A stretch of DNA of 64,000 bases. It comes from Cunninghamia lanceolata. Lineage: Eukaryota > Streptophyta > Pinopsida > Cupressales > Cupressaceae. Positions 1-12,361 of the stretch are shown piece after piece. Each line of letters starts with the position of its first letter. Within the stretch, counting starts at the first letter, position 1. The notes under the pieces were generated by a model. That model saw nothing but the letters and a program-made list of their open reading frames with translations. It did not search any database and was not told the DNA's origin. Location: contig BSBN01000829.1 in assembly GCA_027924645.1 (NCBI GenBank), positions 2,976,001 to 3,040,000 on the forward strand. The letters run 5' to 3'. A program made the translations under genes and the position numbers.

Positions 1-917
1 ACTTTTTGAACTTTTTGTGGACCCAACTTCTTGCATTAGCCGTCCAGCTCTTTAGGTCTGTTTTGTCCCCATCTTTTGGCAATAATTTGATAATTCCTTT
101 ATTAATTTCTTTCCCCAGAGTCCCTTTTTCTATTGCTTCATTATAGACTTCAAGCAGTTCCTCTACAATCCAGTCCAGGTTAGATTTATAAAATTCAACT
201 GGCATTCCATCAGCTCCTGGTGATTTACCATTACTCATTGAGCTAATGGTAGATTTAATTTCATCCTTAGTTATCCTGTTATCAAGCCTCTCACACATTT
301 CTAAAGTTATTTTTTTTTGCATAATCTTGCACATAAATCCTGAGCCTCTAGACATCCATGTTGTTTATCTTCTGCTTTAAACAAGTTTTCATAATTTTTT
401 TTAAAAGCCTCTAGAATCCCCTCTTGACTGTTTAAAGAGACCCCATTAACTACAATGGCTTGGACATTTTCTTTAATATTTTTGTATTTTAGAAGGTTAA
501 AAAAATATTTGGATCTTTTATTACCATCTTTTAGCCAATTAAGTTTGGCTCTATCTTTGGCTCTTGATATTTTTTAATCTGGATTTTCCTTAGGCTATGC
601 TTGATCTTTCCCATCTCCAAAATCAAGGCTTCCCCATTTGGATTCACTTGAAGCTCTTGTTCCAACCTGAGGAATTTGTTTTGGCAAAGAAGCTCCTCTC
701 TTTTTCTATCAAGAGCATACTTTTTTCCCACTATACGAAACACAGATTTACAGGCCTGTGTTAATTTGCTCCAAAATTCTATTCTATCTTGATTCCTGTA
801 TAATCCTTTGCAAATATTTTTTAGGGATCTAATACCTTCTGCACAATCCTGATCTTTCAAAATCTCACAATTGAGCTTGAAAGAAGACCCAGTCTGTTTA
901 CTGACCATTCTATACAT
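1..917 (-). pseudogene. L1-type LINE ORF2 fragment (linker and RT N-terminus), inverted segment
   Basis: Read on the minus strand from 917 toward 1, this is the part of a plant L1 ORF2 between the endonuclease and the reverse transcriptase, followed by the start of the RT domain. A charged helical linker is open from 917 to 531. A frameshift near 540 interrupts the WLKDGNKRSKYFF-like stretch that normally leads into RT. The minus strand near 235-200 then reads NGKSPGADGMPVEFYK, the hallmark early RT motif of plant L1 elements. The rest of RT would lie left of the window. LINE ORF2 copies RNA at a nicked target site. The fragment is dead (frameshift, stops). It lies head to head with the C-terminal half of a similar ORF2 that starts at about 920 on the plus strand. 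Confidence 0.85.
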
Positions 918-2835
918 AGGAATGAACCATGGAAAATCTTAGTAAGAAACAATATTGAAAATGTTGTTCCTATCAATAAAAAAGATTGGGATAAGATCTT
1001 CTTCTTTGATGCTTTGTTTGGATATTTTAAGTCTAAACCTAAGGGGTCTGCTATCTTTTATAGCATCTGGAAAGCATGGGAACATGCTAAACCCTTTATT
1101 CAAGGAAAAGAGGCAATAAAGTGGGAAAAATGTGCTATATGGGATCAAAGATCAATTTGGTGGAATATTAAGCATAATAGAAAGTTTCTTGCCTTAACTC
1201 AAGGTTGCCCAGCGAAAAAATGTAGTGAGAAAGGAATGAATAACCTAAGTATGTTATTTGAAGAAGGATTACCTAAAACCTGGGATAAAATAAAAAGGCA
1301 ATTCCAATTGGACGATATCCACTCCATAATTTTCTCAATGCTCAATAAAGACTTGCTCATTAAACTTAGATCAAAAGTATCAATATTGGATAACCAGGAC
1401 ATGGGAACTTGTTGTGGGAGGATGGATCCCTACTATGCAATATGAAGCCTAAATTGATGTATAAAATGATGACTAAAACTACTAATATCTCTCTCCACAT
1501 TAGCTCCACATGGGGGAATACTCTAGACAGTAACCTTTTGAATAAAACCCTCAAATGCATATGGTCTATAAGTCTAGAACCCAAAAAGTCTTGTGTTTAA
1601 ATGGCTGTTGTTGTTGAATAAGCTGAATTTAGGATTTGAGTCTGTAGTATGTCTAGTTTGCAACCAATCTGAGTCAGTCTCTCACATTTTTTTAGATTGC
1701 CAGTATGCAAAAAATGTATGGGATGTTTTTATGGGAAATATTGTCAATTGGTCAACTACTGATCCTATGATTAGATTAGAAATTATTTGTGGTTACATTA
1801 GTGGTCTAAATGTAAAAGCTAACTCCTTTTGGTTGGTTTTGTTTATTAAAATTCTATGGTTTCTATGGAAAAGAAGGAATGAAGAAAGATTTTAGGGTAA
1901 GAAGAGGCATCCCACTGAGATTCTTGTGAATCTCATAGCGTCTCATTTTTTTGAACAGGTATCAGTAACTTTGGAATTCTCAGTTGATAGGTTTCAACAG
2001 ATGATGGAGAATGGAGCCATGTTCTATAAAGAAGACATAAAAGAAACTAATTTTTGTGCCTTCAATCCAAGGAAATTAGACCACAGACTCTACAACTCAT
2101 ACACAGATTTTTAGGAGGTCTATGATAAACTGAAGAACAAGGAGATAAAACAAAATGAATTAGGTAAAGTGATGGAGATTTCTAGTCAAAATTTCAATGT
2201 TCCAACTGATCATTTAAGAGCTTCTCCAAAACTGGGAACTTTCAAAGAAGTGGATGAATTTGAAGGCAGTGGTAATTGGTGTCATATCTGGGACAGGGAG
2301 ATACCATGGCATAATGACCCTGGAATTGAGCTAAGGGAGGTGAGTGCAGATGTTTCTGAGTGTGGCACTGAATTATATGATAGTTAAGGCTTCTTCTATC
2401 AATACTGGGAAGCTCAGCAGGATATGGCTCAGAATGAAGGGTACATGGAAACAAAACAGGATCTTGAGGGGATCAAATGATGCAGGTATCAGATGCTAAT
2501 GGGGACAGGAGGGTAGAGGAATTTCAAGATCTAAATGAACAAAATGAACAAATTAGTGAGGGACAAGGTTCCAAAATCTCATAAAGGAGTCAAACACTAT
2601 GCAGGGAATGAAAGTTTTATTTATACTATATGCTTATATAATCATAAGTTTATCAGTTTTATTTTGAGCTTCTTTGTAAGTCAATATCAGGGTGTAAACA
2701 GTAAGAAACTTTATTAGGCTTTTTGGATTGAAGAGGCAACTCTCTTGTATTTTGAAGTAGTCCTCTTGATCACTTATATGTATCTCCTTTTATAGTTTGA
2801 ATATAATTAGTGCTAGATTCTCAATCCAAAAAAAA
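918..2835 (+). pseudogene. L1-type LINE ORF2 C-terminal half with zinc-binding domain and 3' end
   Basis: The plus frame begins with NEPWKILVRNNIE at about 924 and runs through the post-RT region (KGSAIFYSIWKAWEH, KPFIQGKEAIKW) to about 1443. It changes frame near 1409-1443 and near 1593. At 1650-1700 it carries C-x2-C...H-x4-C (CLVCNQSESVSHIFLDC), the zf-RVT domain typical of plant LINE ORF2 C-termini. A tail frame continues through single stops (1895, 2114, 2387) to about 2480. A short A-run at 2828-2835 may be the remnant poly(A) tail. With the inverted piece at 1-917 it looks like one insertion with an inverted 5' segment. The individual frames are clear; the exact 3' boundary is inferred. 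Confidence 0.85.
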
Positions 2836-5800
2836 CATAACTATATAAACTCAATTGTTTGCTATTTCTACACTTGAATACACCTATGCTCATATCACCA
2901 AAACAAATCCAATAAATTTCTAATTAATTGTTCAAACTGATGATATCAAAAATTGCATTGACATTGCTAAAATAGTTTTTGTCATCCAAATATTCAATTG
3001 CAAACATGTCTAATGTCTACGCCCTTGCAAATTCCACCTCAACCTTGTAGCCCTTGTTTTATTTATTTTTGGTTTGAGGTGAATGTTAAATCTCATCAAG
3101 GCAACAATTCATGATTGTAATTGAATGGAAAGGGGTTAAAGCAATAGAAATTTCCTTTTTAGAATGGTGTACATGCACTCCAAGATCTGTGGAATGCACT
3201 CCTAGCTCTTTGGATTGAATTTGCACCTTTCATGTCTAGACATTTACATAACTTTAAGGAATTATAAATGGGTGTCTTTTTAAGTTCACACATTCAAATA
3301 TTTTTTGCACGTGTTGCGTACATCATAAGTTTTAGTTAAAAAAAGTCGGTAAGGAATTCAAAGCCTTCTTGGAGTATGAGAGATGAAGAGTGTTTTTGGT
3401 TTGGTGCATTGATCGCGCAAAGAAGACAATGCCACTTCAATTGGTGTCCAAAAGGAGACTAACTTACATTGTTGTTGTAGGGTGAATCTTCAATTTCAAT
3501 AACATATTTAGAGTTGGGAGACATTATCAACACATATCATCATTATTATAGATTAAAATTTGAAATTAATTGCTAAGAAATTCACAAAGCACACAAACTA
3601 TTTCATGTGAAGGGCACAAATAATGAGGATATTTGAATACCCTTACAATTGGGAAAATTATATATGGTAATAAAAAACTAACATTTTTATAAATATGTTT
3701 TAGGGTAAGTCAATTAATACTTTCACAACTGTGGAAGTGATTTGTGCCACTATGAGATCAATCACACAATTGTGGATTTGACCCTTTTGTGTAGATTTGA
3801 ACTTACCTATGTATCTAAACTTTTCTAATTTGTAGGTCAGGAACTTGCTCGCCTTAATTTTTTTTATTTGCATAAAAAAGTGTTTGTGTGGATAAATGAG
3901 TTTACAAGTGATTGAGAATATTTTCCCCCTTTCTCAAACTCCCATGATACCGCTATAACAATTTTTACAAAGATTGAAAACAACAAGTAGCCATGCAACA
4001 TGCCCTAGAATGTTGATGTAATGACAAGGTCATAATGAATAACCTTTTCTTATTAGATTAAGATGAATAAAGTTTATAAAAATAATTGCAATAACAGCTA
4101 CAACATTACAACAATTGCAAGAGTAGCAACAATTTTAGTGTAGAAAACATAGCATATAACCTTAAAAGTAAATCTTCTTCAAAATTGGTGCATGTGAAGG
4201 CATAATCAATCAATATTGACTAATTATGAGTGAAAACTAGATATGCTCCTCGATGTGTGTAAGATCTTAGATATGTTAAAGATAGTTCAAATGAATTAGG
4301 GTTTGTCCTTAAATACCATGCCAAAGGTGAAAATAAAACATTTTGCACTTCAAGTTGGTACCTAATTACTAAATGGAAGGAAAGAAGTAGGCCTAATTTT
4401 TAACTTTGAATTTGAATATTTGGAGTTCATTTCTATAAAACACACAACTAATCTAGGTCAATTTCACAAATCGTAGATTTGAACCTATACAAGAAAATGA
4501 GTAAACCTAAAGATCAGAACTGATTTCTAAGAATGAGTTATGTCAACTTTTAGCAAAAATTATACCACTTATATATTTACCACTTTACTTAAACATCACA
4601 CTTTTAATGGTCAAACAATCAATAAATTTTTTACATTTCATCCTCACTACAAAATAGTAAATAATTATCCTATTTATATTGACCAAAACTTACCTTTAAT
4701 CATTAAACTAGATGATATTTAAAAATAACCTATATTTAATATTATATAAAAAAATAACCTAACCAAAACAATCCAACAATTTTTTAAAAAAATATAAAAT
4801 TTTTAGAGTCACATATATCTAAAACTTCTAAACCTTTCACAGAGGCAATCTTCAAATTTGATAAAAGGAAAAATTTCTAACATGTACCACATCATGCAAA
4901 CGGGATCAGCATTACCCATTTATTTACTAATTTAATTAGTTAGTGATTTTAACTTTTAATGTTTTTAAAATCTTTAGAAGTGAGACCTCTACAAAGGTCA
5001 CAATATTTTCCACAACAAATCCTTGTAATTTGACTTGGACATTTAATGCTCTTCCACTCAAGAATTGTCATCTAATAAACTAATTATTATTCATTTTTTT
5101 GTCTACTTATACAATTGATTGATTGATTCCAAAAACACAAGTTATCATTGAAAAAAAGGGGTGCAGTTGAGTTGTTTGTTTTCTTTTGATAACATTAGCG
5201 TAGGGGGCTGCCCAATCAAATTAAATTACTTTTGATGAGAGTGTTTCAAACAAATACAACCTAACGCTCTTATTAAAAAAACAATTGTGGTGTTAGTTGT
5301 TAGCCACGTGCTTAAGTTGGTGTTGTATAGTTTGGTCCCATTCTTTTAGATTGTTATGCCCACGCCATATGTTGACTTAAACAAAAATTATTTATTCACT
5401 CACTCTTGATGTACTCTGTATACGGTTTGGAATGATCCACACGAACTTAACATGTGAGTGGAATCATCTCTATCCTCAGTGATGTACAAACAATTTTTTT
5501 AAGGTTAGGGGGGAGATAAACCTGTTTAATAGGCTATCAACGGGCAATGTTGATAGGTTTGAAAAGAAATCACAACAATTGTAAGAGGATGAGACAGGAG
5601 TATGAGGCACGGGTGGTAGAGGTTTTATTAGGATTTTTAGTACAAATTTGGTGAATATTGTTTAAATTTGTGACTACCTTCATAATATCGTTCTTTTGAG
5701 ATTTGATTGTACCATTATTCTACAAAATAAAGAAAGAAGGTGATTAAGATTGTTTGATTGCTCAATTATCTTTTCCTTCCCATGGGGTCAACCAATTTTG

Positions 5801-7090
5801 TGAATGCACGAATAAGAGAGATTTTTTGTAATGAAGGGTTTTGCTAAGTGATTTGTACTTTAAAAAGAGCAAGTTTTTCTAAGTCAGATTTCCATTTCTT
5901 ATAGGAAAACTTTTCGTATTGGCTTTCATTAAAATTATAAGTAACCTCCTCTTTTTCTTATTATTAAATCACATGACCATAACACATTTGTACTTTAATC
6001 ACTTATTTGATATTTTTAGAGCAATGATGTTGAGGCTATGTTAACCTCATTGTTGTTTCTATTTGTTGGTAGGGGTTGGAGTGAAAATAAGATAGGGGGG
6101 CCTCTTGAGAGCATCATTAGATAGACAATATCATAGAACACTAGTTTATAGTTGAGTAGTTAACATTGAAAAAAAATTGATAAATCTATCCCTAGATATT
6201 AGAGGTAAAGTAATTATATTTACATTTTTTTAGACCTGTTAGGATTAAGATAGTGGAAGGGATTTGGGGGTACATATAAGGGATAGAAAGTTGGATTAAA
6301 AATAAAAATAAAAATATATCTTTTTCATTTGGCTATAAAGATGAATTAGTTATGCTATTTTATGTAGGGATTACATAAAGATTTGTTTAGTCCTATGTGG
6401 GTAAAATGATGGTGGTGTTTGTATAAAATAAAAGAGATATATGTTTAATTCAAAAAGAGGGGTTTAATGTATGCACACCTTCTAGCACAATATATAAAGT
6501 GAATGGGAATTGACTCTATGTGTGCGTATCCACTAAAAGTGTCATATATCAAATCAGTGTCTCACAATTTTTTTAATCATTTTTAAATATTTTTTATAAG
6601 TCAATAGATAGAAATGTTTTAATTTTAATGGGTAGATATAAGATAGACGAACATTTATACTTTTAGTTTTTGCGGCTTACCCTATGAACAAGTATTAATT
6701 TATTTTCTCAATCCAAACATGTAAACAAAGTAAAGAATAATGATGTATTCACATTTAAAAAATAGGTACCTATGATATATGGTAAAAAGAGAATATTTTA
6801 ATAGAAATTGTGTATTAGGAGTGGGTATAAAAATTCAAGACATAGAGGTAGAAATGAAAATTAGTATAGATATTTTAAATACATCTATCTAAAATATGTT
6901 GAGAGATACCAATCCTGAGGTGTCTATATTGAATTTGTTAATATTTATCTATACTACCACATACACACATTGACACATAAATAGGTAAAAGACAAATAAG
7001 AAAACATAGACATTAATCATTTTAATTTTCACATAAAAGTTATTTTATTTTAGACATTATTTACTTTATCTTATATTGAAGAGTTATTTT
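2836..7090. other. AT-rich intergenic DNA without recognisable genes
   Basis: This 4.2-kb stretch has stop codons throughout all frames. The only open frames, such as 4540-4722, are short, AT-driven and resemble no family I know. I found no LTR ends, terminal inverted repeats or tRNA-like boxes by eye. Unrecognisably old transposon sequence is the likeliest content. Confidence 0.6.
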
Positions 7091-8072
7091 GGGTGCTGCC
7101 ACAATAATGGGTTACACTATCTGGGACATCTTGATTTTTGTTGAAATCACATTTTTTTAGAAAATCTAATAATTTTAAGCCTTGAAAGGTTCCATTTAAA
7201 AGATTTTAATTGAAGAGAGTTTGATCAAACTCCCTTAGACTCAAACCCCCTTGGATAGAACCCAGCTAGTTTTAAACCATACCTATAATAAAGTCTCCTC
7301 TACACCTATCAAAATGCTGATAAAAAACCACTTTTGATTTACCTTTTGGGGGATCAAATGAATTCATTTAAAATTTATGTTTTGTAAGTATGTAGTCCTT
7401 ATTATAAGCTTCCCAAAAAGTATAATTTTAAATATATTTAATTTGATTATTATATTTATTTTTTATTTTTGTGAATGTAGGTTTTTCAATGAACATCAAG
7501 GTCTTTGTTTCACACATACGAAAAAATAGGAAAATAGAGAAAAAAATTCTAAAAAATACATGTCCTCTAGGTATTGATGTCCTTATTTCAACCAAAAAAA
7601 TTGAATTCTGATACATACAAAAAGTTATGTTGGATAGAATACGCCTATGTCTAAATTATAATTGGTTTGACTTCAAAACTTAATTAAAAAAAATTTAACA
7701 AAACATTATGAAACCAAATGCATCCTCTAGATATCGTTGTTACCAATCTAAATTCAAAATAATCAGAATTTTATCCTTTGTAGAAAAAAAGTTATGTGCG
7801 ACAGAATACACATCACTTTAAAAAATGTTGTTTACTATTAAAAACTAGTTATCAAAGGAGACACAAAAATTTTTACAATTTAACTCCAATTTTTTTTTTA
7901 AAAATATATTTAAAATCTACAAATAAAATCTCACAAATCACTAGTTCACATCATCTTCAAATTCCTAACAGTTTAGTAGCTATAGGTGTCAGAAAGTGAA
8001 TATTTAGTTCAAAATGTTGATTTCAATGTTAAGTTTGGCCAAAAAGTGTAACCCATTATTGTGGGATGACCC
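7091..8072. mobile_element. Non-autonomous TIR DNA transposon, probably Mutator-like
   Basis: The left end (7091-7118) and the reverse complement of the right end (8045-8072) match at 25 of 28 positions. Both begin GGGT and share ACAATAATGGGTTACACT. The flanks 7082-7090 (agttatttt) and 8073-8081 (ttttatttt) match at 7 of 9 positions, compatible with an old 9-bp target duplication as made by Mutator-like elements. The 982-bp element encodes no transposase: open frames at 7428-7616 and 7796-7999 are short and unlike any transposase. It contains an imperfect internal direct repeat of about 90 bp (near 7555-7650 and 7720-7810), each copy ending in an AAAAAGTTATGT-like block followed by GAATAC. 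The superfamily assignment rests on TSD length and the GGG start, so it is tentative. Confidence 0.7.
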
Positions 8073-8268
8073 TTTTATTTTTCAATAGTTTATTCCCATA
8101 GTAATAAAACAAATAATACAACACATGCAAATAGTTAAAAAATAAAATATTACATTTTCCAACATTTTCAAATGGTGTTTGAGCAAGAAAGGTATCGGGG
8201 AGAGATCATAGGTAGGGTTGCAACACTAGGGGTGTCATGTAAAATTGATGAGGGGGTGGTTAAGTTAG

Positions 8269-8666
8269 ATGCCTAATGTGAGACATCCTCAACTTCTAAT
8301 GGCAAGGCAACTAGGAAAAATTCTCTTTTGCAATTCTATTGTCTTTGTCCCTTGTCAAGCTATAGAGAATCTTGGTCAAAATTATTCTAGTGTGTTGGGT
8401 TCATGGTCATGGGTGTGGGCTTTGTTGGGCAATGAAATACCAGTTCAGACGATTTCCTATTTGATGGAGATTCTTAAAAAGGATGATGGGATCTTGCTTC
8501 AAGTGTTAGATATAGTTGTGGAAAGATCTGTCCTCAAATTTGAACATGCCTTAGCAGGTAAGTTTATTTTTCTTACCCTAATATTCATATTGTTAGAAAG
8601 TGGGATAAGTGAAGGTGGAAACCACGCCATCATTTGGAAGTGTGTGCTCTTGCTAAAGGTTTCTTC
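8269..8666 (+). CDS. Unrecognised open frame truncated by the GYP1 insertion
   Basis: An ATG-started frame runs about 132 codons from 8269 into the target duplication TCTTC (8662-8666), where the GYP1 LTR begins. The few extra codons beyond 8666 belong to the LTR. The composition is protein-like (balanced hydrophobic and charged residues, a hydrophobic stretch near the end), but I recognise no domain. A stop codon lies directly before the ATG. The pre-insertion sequence would resume at 29768, where this frame soon meets stops. It could be a piece of a decayed transposon ORF or a chance frame. Confidence 0.25.
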
Positions 8667-8790
8667 TGTAATGCCCTCTCAAAATAAAACTAATAAATTA
8701 AAATAATATTATTAAAATTTAGAGAAATAATCAATGAACTAAAGTAATAAACTACTTACACTGAATTTAAAAGTTTCTTATCAAAATGGA

Positions 8791-9626
8791 TGTACACGAA
8801 AATTTGGACAAAAATGAAAAATAAAACAAATAAATGCAATACCTTTTGACCCAAACCTTTTGAATACCTCAGATGCCTTGAAAGATAGATGCATGCAAGA
8901 TTGGTTGACGTACCCTGATTTGATGTTGATTGTTCAGATACACAGCATAACATTGAGATGGAGATTGATAGTAGAAAGTAGCTAGATGATGGATGAGAGG
9001 AAGAATTTCGGTAGCATAAGGATATCAACTCAATGCATCCAAATGGCTTATGAGAGGGTTAATTTATAGGCTTTCAAGGATGAAGGGAAGAAGATTTGAT
9101 AAGATTTGATTTTTGATAAAAGAGGAAATAAAACAAGATAAGATAAGATAAAAAGATAGAAAGATTAGCTTTTAGTTTTAAATCCTCAAAAAGGAAATAA
9201 ATCTTTAAAAAAGATGGGAGGATAATAGATGAATTATCTAATTAAATTATTTAATTAGATACACGAGTTCAATTTTGGAAAGAAAACAAGAAGATATTTT
9301 TAAGATTTTATTAATTAAATAAATATTTAATTTAAATAATTAATGTTGGATTATGGTGAGAGATGATGTGGAAAGATAAATAAATAAATAAATAATTTAT
9401 TTAATTATAGGAAAATAGATAAATGACTAATTACACAATTAAAAATAATTATTTAATTAGAGAGGATAAATGGCTATGAATAATTAAATAAATAAAATTT
9501 ATTTAATTATAGAAGATAGGATTATGGGATTGAAAGAGGATAAAATTAGGTGATGATATGGGTACCTAGGGCAAAACATGTTAGTAACAAGGTGTTGTAA
9601 GAGATGGACATTTTTGGGTGTCTACA
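8791..9626 (-). mobile_element. Solo LTR inserted in the GYP1 left LTR
   Basis: The 836-bp insert is absent from the GYP1 right LTR, where the sequence passes directly from cttatcgaaatggat to attaaaatattgatg near 17190-17220. It starts TGTACACG, ends GTCTACA, and is flanked by a perfect 5-bp duplication ATGGA (8786-8790 and 9627-9631). Read on the minus strand it begins TGTAGACACCC, a common start of plant gypsy LTRs. It has no internal coding region, so it is best explained as a solo LTR left by recombination between two LTRs. Confidence 0.88.
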
Positions 9627-9935
9627 ATGGATATAACAATATTGATGAAGACTTGTCCATTATAACTGGTCAATAGATTATTTTGCAAATTAGATTTTTT
9701 TTCAACTTTAAATAAAATTTTCAAGAGAGCGTAATTTGATAAATAGAATAATAGTCGTTAGCGAAATTGACTATGCTCTTGCTGATGCAACTAAAGATAA
9801 CTTATACGATAATAATGAAAAGAATATATATGATCTTAACACATATTAATTCAAACAAGAAAAAATGATTTAACCATTTCTATTGACAAAGATTATAAAT
9901 AGATACACATTATATAATGAGCACAAGTAATTACA

Positions 9936-10037
<102 letters not shown>

Positions 10038-12346
10038 TCTATTCTGCTGCATTGCGAAATAGTGATCACATCTAAATCTTGTATATACATTAAACAACAT
10101 GTATATATACACACACATAAGCATCCATGAATCATTATTATCGAATATCAACCAAGGAATAATTAATATTTGAGTGACTGTTACATATTGTAATGTCCAA
10201 CAGAGTAAATAATAAATGTAATGTTATTCTTTAATAAAAATTGTTGTGGTGGCTATGGCCTATGGTGGCCTTAGTGCCAACCATAGCTGGCCAAATCAGA
10301 AAAGTGGGAACCATGGCTCCCACAACTCCCATAGCATAGATGTGGTAGTCCTGGTAGTCACGACTACCATTTCTTTTAAGATCTTTAAGCATAAACATAA
10401 CAATTGATATCATAGAACATATACTATCGTTTATTCATTACAATGCTATAATTCTTTACACATAAAGAAATTTGTCTTATAGAAGCTCAACTGTAGCAAT
10501 CATCAGTTATTAATTGTGAACTTAAATTTGAAATCAAAATGAAGACAATCAAGAATGATATCAAAACAAGTATAATCAATAATGATATAAAATTAAATAC
10601 CAATAGAATCAAACAAATATAAATGATATCTAAAGTAATTACAAATACCATTTGATCACATTCCTCTCTAATTTTCATAATACTATACAAATGAACAGTG
10701 TAACCATTTATAAAATACAACATATTATAATGAGATAAAATAGAAATTTAAATTGGATATAAACCTATTCAATGAACTCCTTTTCTTATAACCAAAGATT
10801 CCTTTGAAATCTGTAGCTCTGAATTTGATCATACAATCAAATTGAATAAGCAAAATGAAAATTTAGTACAATAAGATTCTTGTTCATTTAATTTTCTTCA
10901 AAAAATTGAAATCACTCTCTAAACCTACAAACACCAAATTAGAGTAGCGGGCAGTCTTGCTCTCCTCCTAGCCATAGGACTGATGTAAACAAGTCCACCC
11001 CTGAGTGAGAGATAGAATCCAAATGCTTAACTTAGATAAAAAAATCAGAAAGACACAAAACATTGACTCACACACAAAGAATCCACACAGAATTCTTGTA
11101 AAGGGGGAGAATGGGGATTCCCTTCCCTCTTGGGGCACAAACATCATCTTCCATCATAAACAATCAACTCCATTCTTCTGCACACAACCACCACCATCCT
11201 TCCAAAACCCAATTCTGCCATACACAGCTCTCCAACGTCCAATTACTCTCCAAACCGCTACATCAAAAACACCCCCCATTCTCAAATTTTCATACACAAA
11301 TCAATCCACAACTCCATTTTATACATATATTTTATCAAAGATCTCCAAGAGAGGCTCCATGCCCTCGTCAACCCCAAATGGAGGCTCTCAACCCTTAGGT
11401 GAGTTTAGCTCCTTATTCACACCCAATCCTTCTAACATCCATGCACATCTCAATACAATAAATAGATACATACAACCAACAAATTTTCACAACACCAAGA
11501 ACACAAATCATTCATCATTTTTTTTACAAATACACCAAAAATTTCAATAAAACCCAAGTCATAGCTTGGTTGTCCAAGTTAGAATCAGCCTAATGAAAGA
11601 GGTCTGAATCTAGCAACCTGTTCAACTTTGAATCTTTTCTAGCCAACATTGTCCTACAACAAATTCATTTCAGCCATCTCCATCTTTCCTAATCTTCCAC
11701 ACAAAGCCCCAGAAAAGAAGAAAGAAGAAAATAGAAATAGAATCAAGAAGGAAGCCAAGCTACAACACTCCCATTTCTAGCATGAGGAATAATTCTAATT
11801 TCCTTCATAAAATTAAAATTAATCCCAACTCTTCAATTTCCTCTCAATATAAAATCCAAATAAAAAAATAAAATATATTTCTCTCCATTTATAAATAAAC
11901 ATAAAAATCAAAGTACTCTCAACATTAAACCCCCTTGACAAAATTATAAAACCAATACATTGCATTTAGCGTTTGGATTTTGTCTCCAATTATTAAGGAA
12001 TTTGGACTGCCCACCTGTAAAAATCTCATTTGAAACATTAGTACATTTGAAATTATTGCCGAAGTAAATTGGATATTAAACATTTGAAATCTCTATCATC
12101 AAATAATTATGAAACTCATAATAATATCTAAAATTAAACTTATAATTATTAATACTTTATGATCTACTCATTTTCTTAAATTAACATATTATTTCATTTA
12201 TAAACAAAGAAATATATAAACATGCATATAAAACATTTATGTCCATAATCCATAATAATAAAAATAATATCCACCATGTCCAAACACACATCAAAATATA
12301 TAATATCAAAACAAAATCTCTAGTATAGTACTAACTAGGCCTCACA

Positions 12347-12358
12347 TTCTCCCCCTCT
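12347..12358 (-). promoter_or_regulatory. GYP1 polypurine tract
   Basis: On the minus strand AGAGGGGGAGAA directly precedes the TG of the 3' LTR. This is the primer site for plus-strand DNA synthesis and fixes the element's orientation. Confidence 0.85.
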
Positions 12359-12361
12359 AGT

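Noticed and set aside
10231..10723. Minus-strand frames with similar partners at 23602-24093, which looks like conservation
   Set aside because: They are the same positions of the two GYP1 LTRs, so the similarity comes from LTR duplication and not from selection on a protein.
11005..11550. 181-codon plus-strand frame
   Set aside because: It lies wholly inside the GYP1 left LTR, antisense to the element, is Thr/Pro/His-rich low complexity, and is broken in the other LTR.
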